64,000 nt of DNA from assembly GCF_014356525.2 (NCBI RefSeq), contig NC_052505.1, positions 12,131,098 to 12,195,097 of the forward strand. Reading direction: 5' to 3'. Under the pieces are notes generated by a model. The model saw nothing but the letters and a program-made list of their open reading frames with translations, was not told the origin of the DNA and ran no database searches. Shown piece by piece: positions 48,832 to 60,459 of the stretch. The stretch is from Nilaparvata lugens. Lineage: Eukaryota > Arthropoda > Insecta > Hemiptera > Delphacidae. A program made the position numbers and the translations under genes. Position 1 is the first letter of the stretch, and each line of letters opens with the position of its first letter.

Positions 48832-49918
48832 TTGACCCCGAGCTGTCAAGTAGGCCTAATTTAGGCACTTTTCTCGACTACTAACTGATCAACAGTTTTA
48901 AGAGAGGTGCCTTCTATAGTAGTGCCTACCTACATTCGACATTTTTGTGGTCAGTAAAATATGTTTGAAAGTGTGTTGCAGCAAAAGAAAATTCGTTTCA
49001 ACATTTTGCTTCGCCTCTAAATTTAGAGTTTGATGACCTAGATTACATAGTTGCTGGTCGGTCTTGAACCAATTCACTGCTATTTCAACGAAGCAAGGTG
49101 AATTGGGCGAATATTTCAAGTGGTCTGTTTTTCGTCAAATAATTAAATGGGTCACCCTGTTGAAGATGAACTAGCAGCTGTAAAATCGGGAAGAATTATA
49201 GGCTACATCAAGGGAACTCTATACTCCAAGTGGCAATGAAGGCCACTAAAAATTAGAACAGAAGAAATAACATCTATCATTGTTGTAGCAATCAACCATT
49301 ATTCATTTGTCAAAAAAATAGAACTGTAGTTTTTGCTATGAACTTGATTTAAGTGTCTTAAACTTGGAATTTAGCTATACATTTAGTATAATTTTCCTTT
49401 CTCAGCTTTACCAATTTTAATTTTGATTTATGTAGTTTTTTTGTTCTCTTACAGCAGAACCCCCTTAGGTCCATTATTTTTTCAATGTATTTGAACATGT
49501 TATACCGATAACGTACTAAATGTCAGTTTATACTCAATTTAAGAAAACTTTATATTAAAAAGTTCCTACTCACTGTTCACTAGGATCAGAGAGTTGTCAG
49601 TTTATGTCAAAGTTGGACATACCTTAGATCTTCCCTTATCTCTGCTAGGAGTGACGATAGTTTTCCCTTGTACTACAACACCATCAATCTCCGTTTTGCC
49701 ATTGTAAAATGGCGAAACGGTCTTCACTTCAGTAAACAATGAGTAGATACTTGCTACTACAACGTTTTCAAAAAATTTGTCACATGTAATAATTGTCAAA
49801 TATATGACAGAATATTATTCTACTGTGGGAAAAAGAAAATCATATGAGTCAGTTGTTATCTATCAATTTATGGTGGTTGAATTATCGTGTCTACTTTTTC
49901 TTAAACCTTATTGCTACT

Positions 49919-49959
<41 letters not shown>

Positions 49960-49960
49960 T
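49919..49960. repeat. (TTA)n microsatellite
   Basis: About thirteen uninterrupted ATT/TTA trinucleotides. Confidence 0.9.
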
Positions 49961-51187
49961 TATACAATCTCTGTGTAAATTCAGTCCATCCCTAGGAGTG
50001 GCAATTTTACCTTCTGATTATTTCGGCACCAAAGTTTTATCAGTCATGCCAAAATAATCAGAAATACATGTAAGTTAGTAGAAATTTATAAAAAATACCG
50101 GTTTCTGGGTTTTCAAAGAATAACATTTACAAGAATGTGAGGGAAGGTCAAATAAGATATGAATGAATCATTGACGATAATTTCATAGCTGTTTTAAATG
50201 TTGAAGAAGTCGAACTCATTGATGAATACCACAAATTGTCGATTGTATTAAATACGAGAAAAATGATTACCGTACTACACTAATTTGAAATTTGAATTTG
50301 ATTTCTATCAAAAGTCAATAATTGAAAGTGGAGATTATGACAAAGGCAGAAAATAACTACAGTACAACAGGAACGAAATGTTTGTAATTATCAATTTCAG
50401 AACAGTCTCCAAATATCAACACAATCTGATGGTGGTACCGTATAAAAATATATCATGCATAAATTGCCAGGGGAACAAATTTGAGCTGTTGGTCTATTTA
50501 TATTTGAAAATTCAGCTCATGGGCAAAAGTCTTTATATAATTTATCTAATTACTGTATGTCTCATAAGCATTCAATAGGAATATTTTGAGTTATTCTGTC
50601 TTAGTGACAGATACGTATTTCTCGGAAAAGTATTCCTCGTATCTCTCACTTCACCACTTCAAAGTCCATGTACTTTTGAAAGGACGTGGGAGAGTAGATT
50701 TCAAAAATAGATTTCACTCGCACAGACGCTCTCATAGATGAGATTACTTTTTGTTCAATGGAAGCAAGCTAGATGCTAGAGGGAAAGATTTGGCTCAAGC
50801 TCACCTGAATAGAATTCATAACTTATAGGAATAAGTTTCATTGAATATTTATTCAATATTTTCAATTAGGCCTTAAATCATTTGAAGTTTTATTCAGTAC
50901 TTCATTTTTAAAACCTTTTGTGACTGAGCTTTCTTATAATTAACGATGTGAAGATAAAAATTCTCAAAAACATGTCGTAAAAACCCCTCTTATGTAAGGG
51001 TATATTTTCACTTGATACAGTAGGATTATACCTTATCAGTTTACCTCATTATACCTATAACTTCATCAGTAAAATACCTCTACAGATATCACGAGAGAGG
51101 CTGGAAATTGTTGAATATTTACGGATAAATTACTACGGAAAAATAATTATTGTTCTGATTCTTTTGTATCTTGAACAGTAGGCTCCT

Positions 51188-51539
51188 TCTATAGTGATGT
51201 CCAAGTTATAATGGCAGTGTTTTGGTATTGCTACCCTTGTCTACCATTCAACAAAGCGGATAGCGCTATCTCTTTCTCGCTTTGCTGTGTTGCCAGATCG
51301 TCTTTTTGTAGAATAATTAATCAAAAAAACTATGAAAATTCATTATGGGGAAAAATATAATTTCTTGCTTAATAGAAATATATAATTGATTATTTTAAAC
51401 GAGAATGAACAGTTGATAGGCTATCTCATCAATAAACCTGTATTAGCTACCGTCAAAGAAGGAGTTGACAAGACAAAGGATCGGCAACGTTGTTCTCCTA
51501 TCTTTCTCCACTGCCATAATAATGTGGACCTTACTATAG
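51188..51539 (-). mobile_element. MITE family A, copy 4
   Basis: The ends CTATAGTGATGTCCAAGTTA and ATGTGGACCTTACTATAG are inverted. The internal landmarks are those of copy 1 in reverse complement (CTTTGCTGTGTTGCCAGATC, GATTATTTTAAACGAGAATG, ATAAACCTGTATTAGCTACC), so it is inserted in the opposite orientation. Confidence 0.8.
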
Positions 51540-51994
51540 TATACTAAAGTATACAATACTCTTGACTTACAACTGTTATTATATTTCATCGATTTTCACC
51601 TATTGACATAGATCATTCTTTTTTGTACTATCAATAAACTTGTACTCAATAATTCTCATAAAGCGTTGCAAAACACAGGAAATTTCGGATTTAAAAGTTT
51701 TGGTCCTTTTGAAACCCTGTTGCAGCGTTGAACCTTCCATCCTGGTTGAGCTTGAAATTCATCTTCATTCATCAGGTTAAAATTATTGACCGAAATCCGG
51801 TAGAAGTAACGATTTTCTGGAATGTTGCTATTAATATTTTTGGACTCCAATTCTTCTTCTTCCTTTCATGGGTTAGGCATTACTACCAGTTCCGAACCTC
51901 TATGCCTCTAAAATATACTCTTATGAAGAAGATAATTTTCTTATTCAGAAAATACTTTCTGAAAGATTAGCTTTGATTGGTCGTTAAAGTTTCT

Positions 51995-52157
51995 GGGTCT
52001 CTTCACACTTAGCTGCACTTCGCTGAAATACGTTTTCGTATGAAACACTTTGACGTCCTATCTCTAAAAATTGAAATCTACCCTACGCTGGTGGATTTGA
52101 TATGAGGAAATAGGACGTATTTTAGCGTAGCGTAGCGTACCGTAGTTTAAAGAGACC
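51995..52157. repeat. Degenerate hairpin MITE
   Basis: GGGTCTCTTCACACTTAGCT with CTTCGCTGAAATACG is an imperfect reverse complement of CGTATTTTAGCGTAGCG with TTTAAAGAGACC at the right edge. The middle has GACGTCCTATCTC and AAATAGGACGT facing each other. Confidence 0.6.
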
Positions 52158-52924
52158 TTAACATTTTGAGAGACTTCGTTGGATCACAGATTCTACGTTC
52201 ATTGAATCAGTCGAAAGTAGATGAAATCATAGCATAGAGTACCGTTTTACTTGTATGTAGTAATCACTGGTCTCTGATAACACCTTCAAAACCCACCGGA
52301 TAATGCTATTATCACTGGCGTATCTTAAGTCTGAGCAGTTCTGTCCAGTAACGAGAGAATTCCTCTCAGTAGTTGTGACAAGATAAGAGGAAGAGAAGCA
52401 TTCTTCTATCTCTCAAACAGTAGACGAGTACAGAACAGAGTTGATGCTCGCTTGCTCTCAGCTGATTGCTCTCTGGCCTCCTCTCCTGCTCTCCTCCTCG
52501 CTAAATTTACTCCGCCGGTGTCACTCCTATTTTGGCGTCCTCCAAACTCCGTCACAACTCTTCCCGATGACGCAACCGAGTTGTCACTTGAACTCTAAAA
52601 CTTTGTCCCAAAAACATATTAATAATTTATCCCGCTATAAACATTCAACCAATTACAATATATCTATTTGAGCATCTCTCTTTCTGAAAATCAAACAGCT
52701 ACTACAGAAACGTAGAGTATTTTTGTTGAATCTTTGATATCAATGAGCAATTAAATTTATGTTTTCCAATTAAGAAATTGAATCTAATGTGAATTTTTTT
52801 AAATGAACGAGACTCGAATATAGTCTAACATAAGCTTAGACTATTATTATATTGTAGAAAGTTTGAGAGAAAAAATATGAGCACCTTTCAAATCAAAATC
52901 AAAATTATTCATTAGGCCTACATA

Positions 52925-53185
52925 GGAATAGAGAGATGCAGTTTTCAGTTTCCGTTTACACCTCCGTAAAATGTGAAAAGAAACGTTGATTTTATCTTGA
53001 CTAGTATTGATTATATTACCATAGAAAAATGTAAACTACAAATTAAACTATTATATATAAGGAATATTGTTTACTCTTTGTTATTACTCACATGAAAATA
53101 GAGATGCATTTTCCAGTTTCTATCTTCACCCTCTTGTATATAAAATATGTAGGAAAAGTTGATTTTATCTTGATAACATTCTCTA
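52925..53185. repeat. Diverged tandem duplication, about 168 bp
   Basis: ATAGAGAGATGCAGTTTTCA to GTTGATTTTATCTTGA recurs from about 53096 as ATAGAGATGCATTTTCCA to GTTGATTTTATCTTGA, with small indels. Confidence 0.65.
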
Positions 53186-53903
53186 TACCCTCCGTGGGTT
53201 TTGAATCATGAGTTGAAAAATATTTCTCATCTTCATCGACTCTTTCAAATCACGATAAGCCCATGCTCCACTCCCAAGTTAACACCACATATTGATATAA
53301 TGATTTAGTGCCTCCTCGGTTCCAAGGGACGGGAGGGTTCAGTAGAATAAATACAAGAAACTTATTAATAATAGGAAAACCGAGTTTTATTTTCTGATGA
53401 TGATGCTCACATGAGTTCAAGGCTTGTGCGTGGATACTTCAATCAATATTGAAGTACAAAATATTCCTGCATGAAATAAGCAAAAATTCAATTCATCCAT
53501 GAATACTCTCTACTATACATAGATTAATTATGAATAATTATTATCATCCACAGAAGGTAGGTAGTGAAGACATGGAAAGGCGTCTGTTAAAGGGTAATAG
53601 CATAGTAGCTATGGTAATAGTGTAGTTCTGAAAGTTAAATTCTTGGTTTCATTCATTGAAATTCCTTCTGCTATTTTTATTTCTTCATTCTATATTTGCT
53701 GTTGCAGAACTCCTTATCAGTTCCATTCATATTATAGCTTTCATTGGATATTAGAATTAATTATAATTATATTTGACTTCTTTACACAGAGCCCGGCATA
53801 AAAACATGACGATTTTTGAGTGATAGTAACTAAAGTGTGCTTCGTACAATTAAATCATATAATATATCAAATTTTGTAATTTATAGTGAATTACGTAGAT
53901 TAC

Positions 53904-54537
53904 TCACAAAGTTTTCTGTTTGTAAATTATGTCATCCAAATAATTTCCGTTACTTTTCACACACTCACTTAATCTAATTCTAAAATTTGTCATTGCTCGC
54001 TCAATCATCACTTGTCGAATTGCTTCAATTTCTCGTTAAATGACTTCTTTTAGTTCTGTGGATTATTGTCTGCTCAATAACGGTAATTTTGCTTATTCAC
54101 AAATCCCGAAAAATTAAAATGTTCCTCGTCACTTGAAAGAATAACGGTATCCTGATGGACATTTTCGAGAATGATCTCGCAAGCGGCTTTGCAATGTGCT
54201 TAATAATTTGCATTAAGTTGTTGCACTAACATTATCTTATACGGATGGAATTTTAAGTCGGAATGAAGAATTCGTCGTTATTGTTACACTCCGATCAGAA
54301 ATGGCTAGCGCAACAGCATTTTTCGCACGGTTCGTTTTCGTTCGTTTTCAAAGCGGACAACATGTTCCTGAAACTTATTACCCACAACAAGATCGTATTC
54401 CTACAGGGAACAGGCGTATTTCGATATAAATTATTGAAATGTCTGCGTCATAAACGCTGCCGTGTTAAAATAACTGAGTCATAATTTTCAAAATAAGCTT
54501 CAATCACAATCGCTTGATGTTCACTCGACCACGACAT
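53904..54537 (-). pseudogene. Decayed DDE transposase (DUF4817-containing type)
   Basis: Read on the minus strand from ATG 54537, the frame opens MSWSSEHQAIVIEAYFENYD, which resembles the helix-turn-helix N terminus of an abundant insect transposase family. After stops and frameshifts, other recognisable pieces appear in order: LVQQLNAN, VILSSDEEHFNFSGFVNKQN with YRY, and then, beyond an apparent internal deletion, EAIRQVMIERAMTNFRIRLS and ECVKSNGNYLDDII before TGA at 53904. The region holding the later catalytic residues is missing, and at least three stops or shifts interrupt the frame. It is a dead copy. The N-terminal pattern, the SDEEHF and the final RL-EC---G-YLDDI box are what I rely on for the family. 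Confidence 0.7.
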
Positions 54538-55465
54538 ACTGGCTACTGAAATTGCAAGATTAGACCTGTCGATGTACGGTACAAAATTCTCGCTTTTTCA
54601 ATGACAGTGGTTCAAACATAACAATTACGGTACCGTACTACAAAATCGTCAGATTAATATGCCGGTCTTTGTAGGAAAATGGGAAAACCAACGATAGTTT
54701 TCTTGAAGATAGTATGTTTTACTTTGATTAAGATTTGATTCAGTTTATATAGTTGTAGGGTTGGATCTTACGGTACTGGTACTCAAGATACTCAAACCGT
54801 ACCGTACAGTATGATATGCAGGCTTCTGTGTGTATCAAACCATCTTATGGGAAGGGATATCTGTTTTCCTTTTCCAATGTAGTTACTCACTCATGTTCCA
54901 TTTCGCTTCCTACTACTGTCAACACCATTCACATTGGAACATGTATTCATAAAGCAAGTTTGAATTTGGTACAGGCGTGGTCGTATGAATTTGGATGGCC
55001 GCCTCTCTAAATTACTAAGCACAAAATGATAGCAGCACACGCATGCACACTCGCAGAACTCACCCAAACATCGCCCCGGAACCTTCACATCACTCAATCA
55101 GTCCATGGGAGGCGCCAAAACTAATCAATCACTGTCCAAATGCAACTAACATCCAACATTTGACCTATAAATCACATTTTTAATTATGTTAATTACTTGC
55201 ATATCATTCATAAATAATTAGAGTGAATGTTATAGCTTATACCAACATATTAGGTCATAGGTCTATTATACAAATAATTACTTCAAGTAATAATTTAAAG
55301 TTTATCCAAATTTAGAATCCATTCATTGACACTGATATGCACGAAGCAACAAGTATATCTCGAAGCGGCGGAGTTCATATCGGCACAATATTTTGCAGAC
55401 AATAAATTGCCGAAGAAATATCGACAAGATAAATCGGATGGGGGTTGATGCAGCAAGTGATAAAT

Positions 55466-55745
55466 CGGCACGGTGGGGAAAAAATCATAATATTTCTAAA
55501 TTCTGAAAAGGTTAGTGACTTCAGTCACTGGTATGAGCTCGAGTCAGCATTCTTTGAATGGGGAGCATAGATGTTATTTAAAGAGAATGCTATATCGGCA
55601 TTTTATCACCATGCTATCGGCATGGAGGGAAAAAAATAATTTCTAAATTCTGGACAGGATTTTGACTCCAGTCACAAGTATAAGCTCAGGTCAGCATTCG
55701 TTGAATGAGGATGCATTATAGAGAATGTTGACAGTTTTTGATGAA
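55466..55745. repeat. 152-bp imperfect tandem duplication
   Basis: CGGCACGGTGGGGAAAAAAT, TTTCTAAATTCTG, CAGTCAC, TCAGCATTC, TTGAATG and AGAGAATG occur in the same order from 55618 with substitutions. Upstream ATCGGCA motifs suggest an older, longer array. Confidence 0.7.
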
Positions 55746-55930
55746 CATAGAAAAAGTCACAAACAATTTATCGCTAGGACGGACAACAAGCATCAATAAT
55801 CGACGCGATTGATCTTGTGAGAAGCTGAAAATCGCTAGAATCTTCTGTTAAGAGTCGCCTTCCTTTACGTTTCAAATAAAGTATCGCGCGGGTGATATCG
55901 ACCCGGTGTGAACCCCATCGAAGGCTTGTT

Positions 55931-56061
55931 ACTTTCCTTGCCCTATTACCATAGGTAAGGAAAGTGTTGCTTTCCGAAAAAAATTAAGGTACCACAATTT
56001 CTAAATTTCTATACGTTTCAAGGTCCCCTTAGTCCAAAAAAGTGTTTTTTTGGTATTTCTC

Positions 56062-56140
<79 letters not shown>

Positions 56141-56862
56141 GTGTGTGTGTGTGTTGTGTGTGTGTGTGTATGAGTGTATGTGCGTCTGTGTACACGATAT
56201 CTCATCTCCCAATTAACGGAATGACTTGAAATTTGGAACTTAAGGTCCTTTCACTATAAGGATCCGACACGAACAATTTCGTTCAAATGCAATTCAAGAT
56301 GGCGGCTAAAATGGCGAAAATGTTGTCAAAAACAGGGGTTTTCGCGATTTTCTCGAAAACTTCTCCAACGATTTTGATCAAATTCATACCTAAATTAGTC
56401 ATTGATAAGCTCTATCAACTGCCATAAGTCCCATATCTGTAAAAATTTCAGGAGCTCCGCCCCATCAATGCAAAGTTCGATTTTAGATTCCCAATTATCA
56501 GGCTTCAGATACAATTTAAACAAAAAAAAAAATCAAGTGGAGTAATTTGCAATGAAAATTAAAATGAAAAAAAGTGGATTAAGCATGAAAATCTCCACAA
56601 TTAATGTTCAGTAACATTTTCACCTAAAATTGAAAATAAGCTTTAAATTCGAGAAAATATGATTATTCAATTGCAAATTATTGTTGATTCTATTAAATCA
56701 TTCACTATGAAGAGATAGCAGACCTCATGTCTCCAGCGTTATTGTCCTGTCACCAGCTGGCTCAGATCTTTGAATAGTAGACTTGAGATGCGCGGGAACA
56801 CTAGCGTCAGGTGATCAATTTTCATAACGGCAAGGAAAGTTGTGTGAGTGCGCCACACCAGA
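55931..56862 (+). repeat. GT-microsatellite-bearing repeat family B, copy 2
   Basis: It has the same boundaries and order of blocks as copy 1: ACTTTCCTTGCCCTATTACC start, (GT)n at about 56065-56169, ACACGATATCTCATCTCCCA, CAAGATGGCGGCTAAAATGG, AGGAGCTCCGCCCC, and end CGGCAAGGAAAGTTGTGTGA plus GTGCGCCACACCAGA. It faces copy 3 across about 1.1 kb. Confidence 0.85.
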
Positions 56863-57974
56863 TTTTTTTCAAATTTGTCTATGGTTTGCTTTGAGACCTT
56901 GAATGAGGCTTTGAATCATAAATTTGTGCCATATGGTAGAAAGTGCTTTGCTTTCAGTGGCAGATGAGAGAGAGAAGAGATGAGAGAAAGAGTGAGTAGG
57001 ATGGAACAAAACAATCAAGTCGTTACGTCGTTAGAATTTTTTAATATTGTGCATGCAATAGAAATATGGAGGATTAATTGCCTAAAGCTTTATTGTGAAT
57101 GAAAATTATTAGTTAATCAATAACTTTTTCACATACTATATAACAGCCACAGGCAAGAATCTGTCTGTGAATCAGTAACGTATTGTGTCATTCAGTCTTG
57201 AATTTGTGCTAAAACTTGAGTGTATGTAGCTTATAAAGTCTATATGAAGCAGTATTAATTCTTTTTTTTGCAAATCACTTCATTCCATATTCATCGAATC
57301 CTAGATTCTGTTTTTAATCCTCGAAAAAAACTGATATAGCTGACAATCGAAGTGTCAACACTTTGACCTCAATAATGACACTTCTTTCAGAAGCATCTAG
57401 CTTTCAACGATCGAAGGTTTACGTTTTCTATTCAATTCTCAGTGCAGAGCTTTCAAGTATAGAATACAATCTATTTAATCTTGCGCATGTTAACACGAAT
57501 GACCTGCTTGTACGAAAGGTCATGCTCGTTTAAAACACACGACAATACATACAAGAAGCAATTCTCTTTTCATGTAGAGTACAGTACCGTATAGACAGTA
57601 GACACGACCTTTTGCATTCTTACCTAAACTTCCGATCATCGATCATGAATCTAACAAGAATCTTGTAACTTGAATCTTACCTATATATAGGTCGCTATAA
57701 TTTCAAGTTGAGTGGTATTGGAAATGAAGGCATTGAATTCACAGCCTATTCAAATTGCTAGTGAGTCATCAAATAAAATACGATATTATATCGTAGTGAC
57801 GTAGAATATTGTTTTAGAATAAACTTATTCAATGATAATTTATATACCCTTCTATTTATATGTGCTTCAGAAATTCAGCATAACAATCTTTAAATAGAGA
57901 AATTCTTGTTTCTTCCAATGTCAATTAGGAATATTTCTTGATGGTTCTATTTAGAAATTGAGAAAAAATTCAAA
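56863..57974. other. Spacer between inverted family B copies
   Basis: About 1.1 kb of AT-rich sequence between the two oppositely oriented copies. I see no gene or repeat in it. Confidence 0.5.
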
Positions 57975-58631
57975 AATCTGGTGTGTCGCACTCACACAAC
58001 TTTCCTTGCCGTTTTGAAAATTGATCACCTGACGCTAGTGTTCCCGCGCATCTCAAGTCTACTATTCAAAGATTTGAGCCAGCTGGTGACAGGGCAATAA
58101 CGATGAAGACACACGAGGTGTGCTATCTCTTCATAGTGAATCATTTAATAGAATCAACAGTTTGCAATTGGATAATCACATTTTCTCGAATTTCGAGCTT
58201 ATATTTAATTTTAGGTGAAAATCTTACAAAACATTAGTTGTAGAGATTCTCATGCTGAATATTTTCCACTCGGATTTTTTTTTTTTAAATTGTATCTGAA
58301 GCCTGATAATTGAGAATCTAAAATAAAACTTTGCATAGATGGGGCGGAGCTCCTGAAATTTTTACAAATATGGGACTTGTGGCAGTTGATAGAGCTTATC
58401 GATTACTATTTCAGGTGTAACTTTAATCAAAATTGTTGGAGCCGTTTTCGGGAAAATCGCGAAAAACCCTGTTTTTGACAACATTTTTGCCATTTTAGCC
58501 GCCATCTTGAATCGTATTTGATCGAAATTGTTCGTGTCGGATCCTTATATTGTAAGGACCTTAATTTCCAAATTTCAAGTCATTCCGTTAATTGGGAGAT
58601 GAGATATCGTGAACACAGACGCACATACACT

Positions 58632-58664
<33 letters not shown>

Positions 58665-58679
58665 CACACACACACACAC

Positions 58680-58766
<87 letters not shown>

Positions 58767-58852
58767 CACCACACACACACACACACACCACACACACACA
58801 CACACCACACACACACCACACACCACACACACACACACACACACACCACACA

Positions 58853-58935
<83 letters not shown>

Positions 58936-59072
58936 TACATACCAATACCCAAAAACCACTTTTTTGGACTCAGGGGGCCTTGAAACGTATAGAAATTTTG
59001 AAATTGGGGTACCTTAATTTTTTTCGGAAAGCAATACTCTCCTTACCACTATGGTAATAGGGCACGGAAAGT
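57975..59072 (-). repeat. GT-microsatellite-bearing repeat family B, copy 3
   Basis: Reverse-complement copy: starts ATCTGGTGTGTCGCACTCAC, then AACTTTCCTTGCCG, CAGCTGGTGACAGGGCAATA, GGGGCGGAGCTCCTGAAATT, CCATCTTGAATCG, TGGGAGATGAGATATCGTG. An expanded (CA)n tract with ACCAC interruptions follows at about 58636-58932, then GGACTCAGGGGGCCTTGAAA and finally TATGGTAATAGGGCACGGAA. The long Thr/His and Cys/Val frames here come only from the dinucleotide tract. Confidence 0.85.
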
Positions 59073-59701
59073 AAAAACTTATTTGGAAATGAACGTATTA
59101 CTGTATATATTGTACGGTAGCCTATACGATAGGCCTACTTTTTCATTTTCTTCCTCACAGATACTACAGTACTTATTCTCTCATTGGAAACCATAAATTA
59201 GCTTCGAGTACTTCCATTGCGTTATCGATTAGGTCAGCATTGATGTACAGTGTTTTTTTTAATAGTCTTGACTCATTTATTAGTGATGATGGGGTGATGC
59301 CGACAAGTAGGCCTAGACCTACCACGCATTACGTTATGCTTCATGATATCTTTACATTGAATTTCTGGTTTGGCTTATCGTTCTTATACGCATTTATTTT
59401 TAAGTACAGTTCCCTATTTCTGTAATGAACAATAAATCATCAAAGTGAATTCATGGTCCTTAATCCACTCACCTCAGCCATCTAAACAGGGAGCGGAGAG
59501 ATAGATAGCCGGTCTTCCGGATAGTGTAAAAATATATCGGAATCACATAGAATGTAGAATTTTGTATAGTAATCATTATCAATATAATAATTATATTATA
59601 TTGTGTTTTTAATCTATTATTTTATATTAATTCCAAAAAATGGTACTATAATACTATTTTATAATATGAATATTATTAGCATTGATATTTTATTAATGTG
59701 G

Positions 59702-59885
59702 TGGAACCTCGATATAGTACACCCCGTTATAGTGCATTCCCCGTTATAGTACATTATTTTTCTGTAGTCCCTTGAAACGTCGCCATATAGATTTCAGCCT
59801 TGATATAATACACCCCGATTTATTATAGACCTCATAATAGTACATTTTTGAGTTCTCCCTTGAGATGTACCCTATCGAGGTTCCA
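59702..59885. mobile_element. Short MITE, TGGAACCTCGATA termini
   Basis: TGGAACCTCGATATAGTACA at the left is matched in reverse by TGTACCCTATCGAGGTTCCA at the right (20 bp, two or three mismatches). The interior has repeated TATAGTACA / ATAATACACC motifs. The termini resemble pogo/Tc1-type elements. No clear target duplication was seen. Confidence 0.65.
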
Positions 59886-60321
59886 TTCTATGTTAACATT
59901 GATAGTCAAAATAGACTATTTAGTCAACTACAATATTCATGAGCATTATGATGGAGTGAAAGTCCGAGTCTAATAAAATAGTAGTGTTTTTAAATCCTAT
60001 ACTATTAAACGAGCAATTCCTGTTTAGATGTTTATATGTTTGTATTTCACCTGATCTCGAAAACGGCTCTAATGATTTACACGAAATTCAGAACATAGTA
60101 GGTTTATAATATAAAAATTCGATTGCACTAGGTCTCATCCCTGAGAAAACTCGCTGAAGCACATTAAAAGGATAATTATTATTCATTCTTAGAAAAACAG
60201 CTGATAATTATTTCGTCGTCTGTTGATGATGGAAGTGAGTGAGTGAGTTCAGGTGTGTGGGACTGTGTCAAAATTATGACTCAGCTGTTGAACTTTTGTA
60301 ATCATTCAATTAGGTAGTTAG

Positions 60322-60459
60322 TGCCGGTTGCAAAAAAGCCGGGTTATTTTCAATCCTGATTAATTCCAGTAGATCCATCTTTTTTAAATGGTCTCCTCTG
60401 ATTTGGTTCACGTGAAATTAATCAGGATTAAAATTTAACCGGCTTTTGTGCAACCGTGC
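60322..60459. mobile_element. 138-bp palindromic MITE (GCCGGTTGCA termini)
   Basis: TGCCGGTTGCAAAAAAGCCG at the left pairs with CGGCTTTTGTGCAACCGTGC at the right, and the inner AATCCTGATTAATT pairs with AATTAATCAGGATT, so nearly the whole element folds. It is related to the left part of the repeat at 595-839. Confidence 0.7.

Noticed and set aside
49602..49822. Possible minus-strand exon with a good donor (AAG|GTATGT) and acceptor (TTTCCCACAG)
   Set aside because: All three frames meet a stop shortly after the acceptor, and the open frame has no ATG. No family was recognised.
58518..59057. Long open frames of Thr-His (or Cys-Val on the other strand)
   Set aside because: They are translations of the (CA)n/(GT)n tract inside a repeat copy. 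The same artefact occurs at 40512-40809 and 56001-56212.
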